A DNA stretch of 64,000 nucleotides from an uncultured Spirochaetales bacterium (GTDB lineage Bacteria; Spirochaetota; Spirochaetia; Sphaerochaetales; Sphaerochaetaceae), in assembly GCA_949297785.1 (NCBI GenBank), contig CASFTW010000001.1:237853-301852 (forward strand), read 5' to 3'. The notes under the pieces were generated by a model, which was given only the letters and a program-made list of their open reading frames with translations, was not told the origin of the DNA and did not search any database. Positions 62,087 through 64,000 of this stretch are shown here, in pieces (position 1 is the stretch's first letter; the number at the start of each line of letters is the position of its first letter). Made by a program: the position numbers and the translations under genes.

Positions 62087-62929
62087 TTAGCGGAGGTCTT
62101 CAGTCTTGATCCAGTCCTGATCATCATAGGCACGGTTTTCGCCGCACATGCCCCATATGAATGTGTAGTTTGTAGTACCGCATCCTGAGTGGATTGACCA
62201 TGACGGATTGATTACGGCCTCATCATTGTGCATGACAATATGGCGTGTTTCCGTCGGCTCGCCCATGAAATGGAATACTGCCTGATTCTCAGGAATGTCG
62301 AAATAGAAATAGACTTCCATTCTTCTTTCATGAGTGTGTGCAGGCATTGTGTTCCATACAGAACCTTCCTCAAGATGGGTAAGACCCATTGAAAGCTGGC
62401 AAGTCTCAAGGATATCCGGATGGATGTACTGATTGATTGTTCTCTCGTTTGAATCCTTGAGGGAGCCAAGATGCTTGTGAATTGCCATATCATAGCTGAT
62501 GAGCTTTGCCGGGCATGGCTTATGAGCCGGACATGTGAGGATATAGAACTTTGCAGGTTTTGATGAATCCTTGCTTGCAAATGTCACTTCCTTTGTACCC
62601 ATAGGAAGGTAAAGAGCATCATAGTTCTTCACTTCATATTCCGTACCGTCTGCCTTGACAACACCGTCACCGCCGATATTGATTGTACCGAGCTCTCTTC
62701 TCTCAAGAAGATAATTGACGCCGAAGTTCTTCCACGGATCAATGTTCATCTCAAGATTGATTTCCTTTGTCACGGGCATTGCACCCATGGTGACAATTCT
62801 GTCGACATGTGAATAGACAGCTGAAACCTGATCAGAAGTGAAAATGTTCTGAATGAGGAATTCCTTTCTCAGCTCTTCTGTTGTCATTGTCTTGAACGGC
62901 TCTTTTCCAGTTGAATAACGGATATCCAT
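62087..62929 (-). CDS. kduI: KduI, 5-keto-4-deoxyuronate isomerase
   Basis: A 280-residue cupin-type zinc isomerase in the pectin/uronate route (5-keto-4-deoxyuronate to 2,5-diketo-3-deoxygluconate). The metal site is in PAHTHERRMEVYFYF (His, His, Glu) with a further His in WSIHSGCGTTNYTFIWGM. The ATG at 62929 has AGGAG eight bases upstream. It lies 15 bases after the GntR gene, so the regulator and enzyme share a transcript. Other pectin genes such as kduD are not in the window. Confidence 0.95.
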   Translation of the reverse strand: MDIRYSTGKEPFKTMTTEELRKEFLIQNIFTSDQVSAVYSHVDRIVTMGAMPVTKEINLEMNIDPWKNFGVNYLLERRELGTINIGGDGVVKADGTEYEVKNYDALYLPMGTKEVTFASKDSSKPAKFYILTCPAHKPCPAKLISYDMAIHKHLGSLKDSNERTINQYIHPDILETCQLSMGLTHLEEGSVWNTMPAHTHERRMEVYFYFDIPENQAVFHFMGEPTETRHIVMHNDEAVINPSWSIHSGCGTTNYTFIWGMCGENRAYDDQDWIKTEDLR

Positions 62930-62944
62930 TACTTCTTCTCCTCT

Positions 62945-63634
62945 TTATTTGAAATATTTATCCAGATTATTGTCCATCCTGTCCTCGAGCCGGCTTATAC
63001 CGCCGGTAAGATGCCTCTCAATGATAGGATAAACTGAATTATAATCTTTTTTCCTGATAACCTCCAGAAGTTCTTTATGGTCATCAATTATAGATTTGTA
63101 ATCTTTCTTCTCCTTGATATCAAGCATACGGACCCTGGTATAGTCGACAGAACTGTTGATGAGTGTCCACAGTGCGAGCTTTTCAGTTGTCCTGAACCAA
63201 ATTTCGTGCATTGAAGTATCAAGGGAATAGAATTTTTCGGGCTTGAATTTCTCCTGGTCGAATACAATTGACTGCTTGCGGATCAGATGATCGACATCCT
63301 CAACGAGCAAAGCCTCATCCTTGGCAATGAAGTCACGGATCACCCTCTCCTCAATTGCCGTACGGGCATATATGAACTGCTTGACTGAATCCAGATTGAT
63401 AAGGGAAACCCTTATTTCCTGATATTTCATGATATCGACAAGATTCTGATCGGCAAGCCTGTGCATTGCCGTACGGAATGGTGTACGAGATGAATTGAAT
63501 GTACTGCAAATATCACTTTCGCTGAGCGGTGTGCCCGGCAATAGAGTAAGATTGAGAATTTTATCCTTCAGATCATCATATATGACTGATGATATATCGC
63601 GTGATGCGTTTTTTTGTATCCCGTTGCTGCTCAT
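62945..63634 (-). CDS. GntR-family (FCD) regulator of kduI
   Basis: A 229-residue regulator with an N-terminal winged HTH (DLKDKILNLTLLPGTPLSESDICSTFNSSRTPFRTAMHRLA) and a C-terminal FCD all-helical ligand domain with an EERV and a metal-site-like HEIW and His-rich helix. FCD regulators often sense sugar acids. The ATG at 63634 has no strong ribosome site; a promoter TTGACA-N18-TAAGAT lies just upstream, so the leader is very short. The position before kduI suggests it responds to a pectin-breakdown product. Confidence 0.87.
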   Translation of the reverse strand: MSSNGIQKNASRDISSVIYDDLKDKILNLTLLPGTPLSESDICSTFNSSRTPFRTAMHRLADQNLVDIMKYQEIRVSLINLDSVKQFIYARTAIEERVIRDFIAKDEALLVEDVDHLIRKQSIVFDQEKFKPEKFYSLDTSMHEIWFRTTEKLALWTLINSSVDYTRVRMLDIKEKKDYKSIIDDHKELLEVIRKKDYNSVYPIIERHLTGGISRLEDRMDNNLDKYFK

Positions 63635-63643
63635 GATATGAAA

Positions 63644-63673
63644 ATCTTACTTCCGTGTATGTATACTTGTCAA
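63644..63673 (-). promoter_or_regulatory. Promoter of the GntR-kduI operon
   Basis: Minus strand TTGACA (63673-63668), 18 bases, TAAGAT (63649-63644). The start near 63637 lies 3 bases before the ATG. The region also has GTATAC repeats. Confidence 0.55.
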
Positions 63674-63716
63674 GAAAATAAAGACAAAATGAAAAAATTT
63701 ATGCGAATTTATAAAT

Positions 63717-63734
63717 CTGTATACAATTATACAG
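63717..63734. promoter_or_regulatory. Candidate operator for the GntR regulator
   Basis: CTGTAT-ACAATT-ATACAG is a perfect 6-base inverted repeat about 80 bases upstream of the start. A second GTATAC-containing site overlaps the promoter (63661-63666). FCD-type GntR operators often contain such TGTATAC cores. Confidence 0.45.
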
Positions 63735-63862
63735 AGTGGCATAAAAATATATTTTTCATATAATTACAATATATTTCAAATATTAAATAAATAAAATAGC
63801 ATCATAATTATAATACAAAAATTAAAGAGGCAAGGAGGAAAAAAGGAAGAGGAGGGAGAATA

Positions 63863-63871
63863 AAAAAAAGA
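63863..63871 (-). terminator. T run after the 5S rRNA
   Basis: Minus strand: the closing 5S stem CCAGG is followed by TCTTTTTTTT. The final helix of the 5S RNA may act as the terminator stem. Confidence 0.6.
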
Positions 63872-63984
63872 CCTGGCGACGACCTACTCTCCCACAGACG
63901 AACTGCAGTACCATTGGCGAAGAAGCGTTTCACGGTCGTGTTCGGGATGGGAACGGGTGTTTCCGCTTCTCTATGGTCACCAGG
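63872..63984 (-). rRNA. rrf: 5S ribosomal RNA
   Basis: About 113 bases on the minus strand. The 5' CCTGG and 3' CCAGG ends pair, and the loop C motif CCGTTCCCATCCCGAACACG and GAGAGTAGGTCG near the end are those of bacterial 5S rRNA. The 23S gene is expected just beyond the window, upstream on the minus strand. Confidence 0.95.
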
Positions 63985-64000
63985 AAAATCATCATCAGCC

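Noticed and set aside
1..64000. CRISPR arrays or prophage
   Set aside because: No spaced direct repeats of 25-40 bases and no phage structural genes were seen.

Overview
This window comes from a spirochaete chromosome of moderate GC content. Three things point there: a short SMC-like ATPase, rnhB and a PUR-domain (BpuR-type) protein sit side by side; murG-cvpA-delta prime-histidine kinase-NtrC regulator form a run that resembles the Borrelia Hk2/Rrp2 neighbourhood as I recall it; and there is a UPF0164/FadL-like outer-membrane protein paired with a lipoprotein. A complete class B transpeptidase (SxxK, SxN, KTG) shows that the organism makes peptidoglycan, unlike cultured Sphaerochaeta. An flhF gene suggests a flagellate lineage or a remnant of one. 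Genus and species cannot be fixed from the sequence alone. The window is almost entirely core genome: no insertion sequence, prophage or CRISPR array was seen.

Layout. 1-6.6 kb: the smc-ffh-rpsP-khpA-rimM operon (minus), divergent rnhB, then zupT-like and bpuR-like genes. 6.7-12.6 kb: tRNA-Gly(TCC), an M29 aminopeptidase homologue with lost metal ligands, coaX, a YbiT-type ABC-F protein, tRNA-Glu(CTC), tRNA-Gln(CTG), tsaD, two small unknown genes and tRNA-Thr(CGT). 12.6-19.3 kb: pmbA/tldD, a PNPOx-fold protein and a DUF368 transporter in one overlapping operon, then an outer-membrane barrel, a lipoprotein and a small HTH regulator. 19.4-24.4 kb: ppdK, an RpoD/RpoS-type group 2 sigma factor, an unknown gene and groES. 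24.4-31.7 kb: murG-cvpA-holB-hk-rr-dinG operon. 31.8-38.1 kb: secA, a GNAT acetyltransferase, a degenerate LytM/LysM protein and a divergent transpeptidase. 38.1-52.2 kb: a 15-gene division run, mraZ-rsmH-ftsL-murF-mraY-ftsW-ftsQ-ftsA-ftsZ-xerD-dprA-like-xerC-hslV-hslU-flhF. 52.5-57.4 kb: a glycogen/alpha-glucan cluster (DUF4912, two GH57 enzymes). 57.3-64 kb: recN, nadK, a DegT-fold protein without its PLP lysine, azlCD, kduI with a GntR regulator, and 5S rRNA.

How the genes work together. The most interesting signal is regulatory. The alternative sigma factor gene is preceded by a near-perfect sigma-54 (-24/-12) promoter, with paired 9-bp repeats at enhancer distance, and the same window encodes a cytoplasmic NtrB-like kinase and an NtrC-like activator carrying GAFTGA. 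Together this predicts a Borrelia-like kinase - activator - sigma-54 - alternative sigma cascade. Other unusual signals are a hairpin that separates a strong Shine-Dalgarno from the ppdK start codon, a set of promoters whose -10 box lies about one turn upstream of the ATG (leaderless mRNAs), a 10-bp-periodic MraZ operator, and three enzyme-family proteins that have lost catalytic residues (M29, LytM, DegT). All functional statements are inferences from sequence; no database search was possible.
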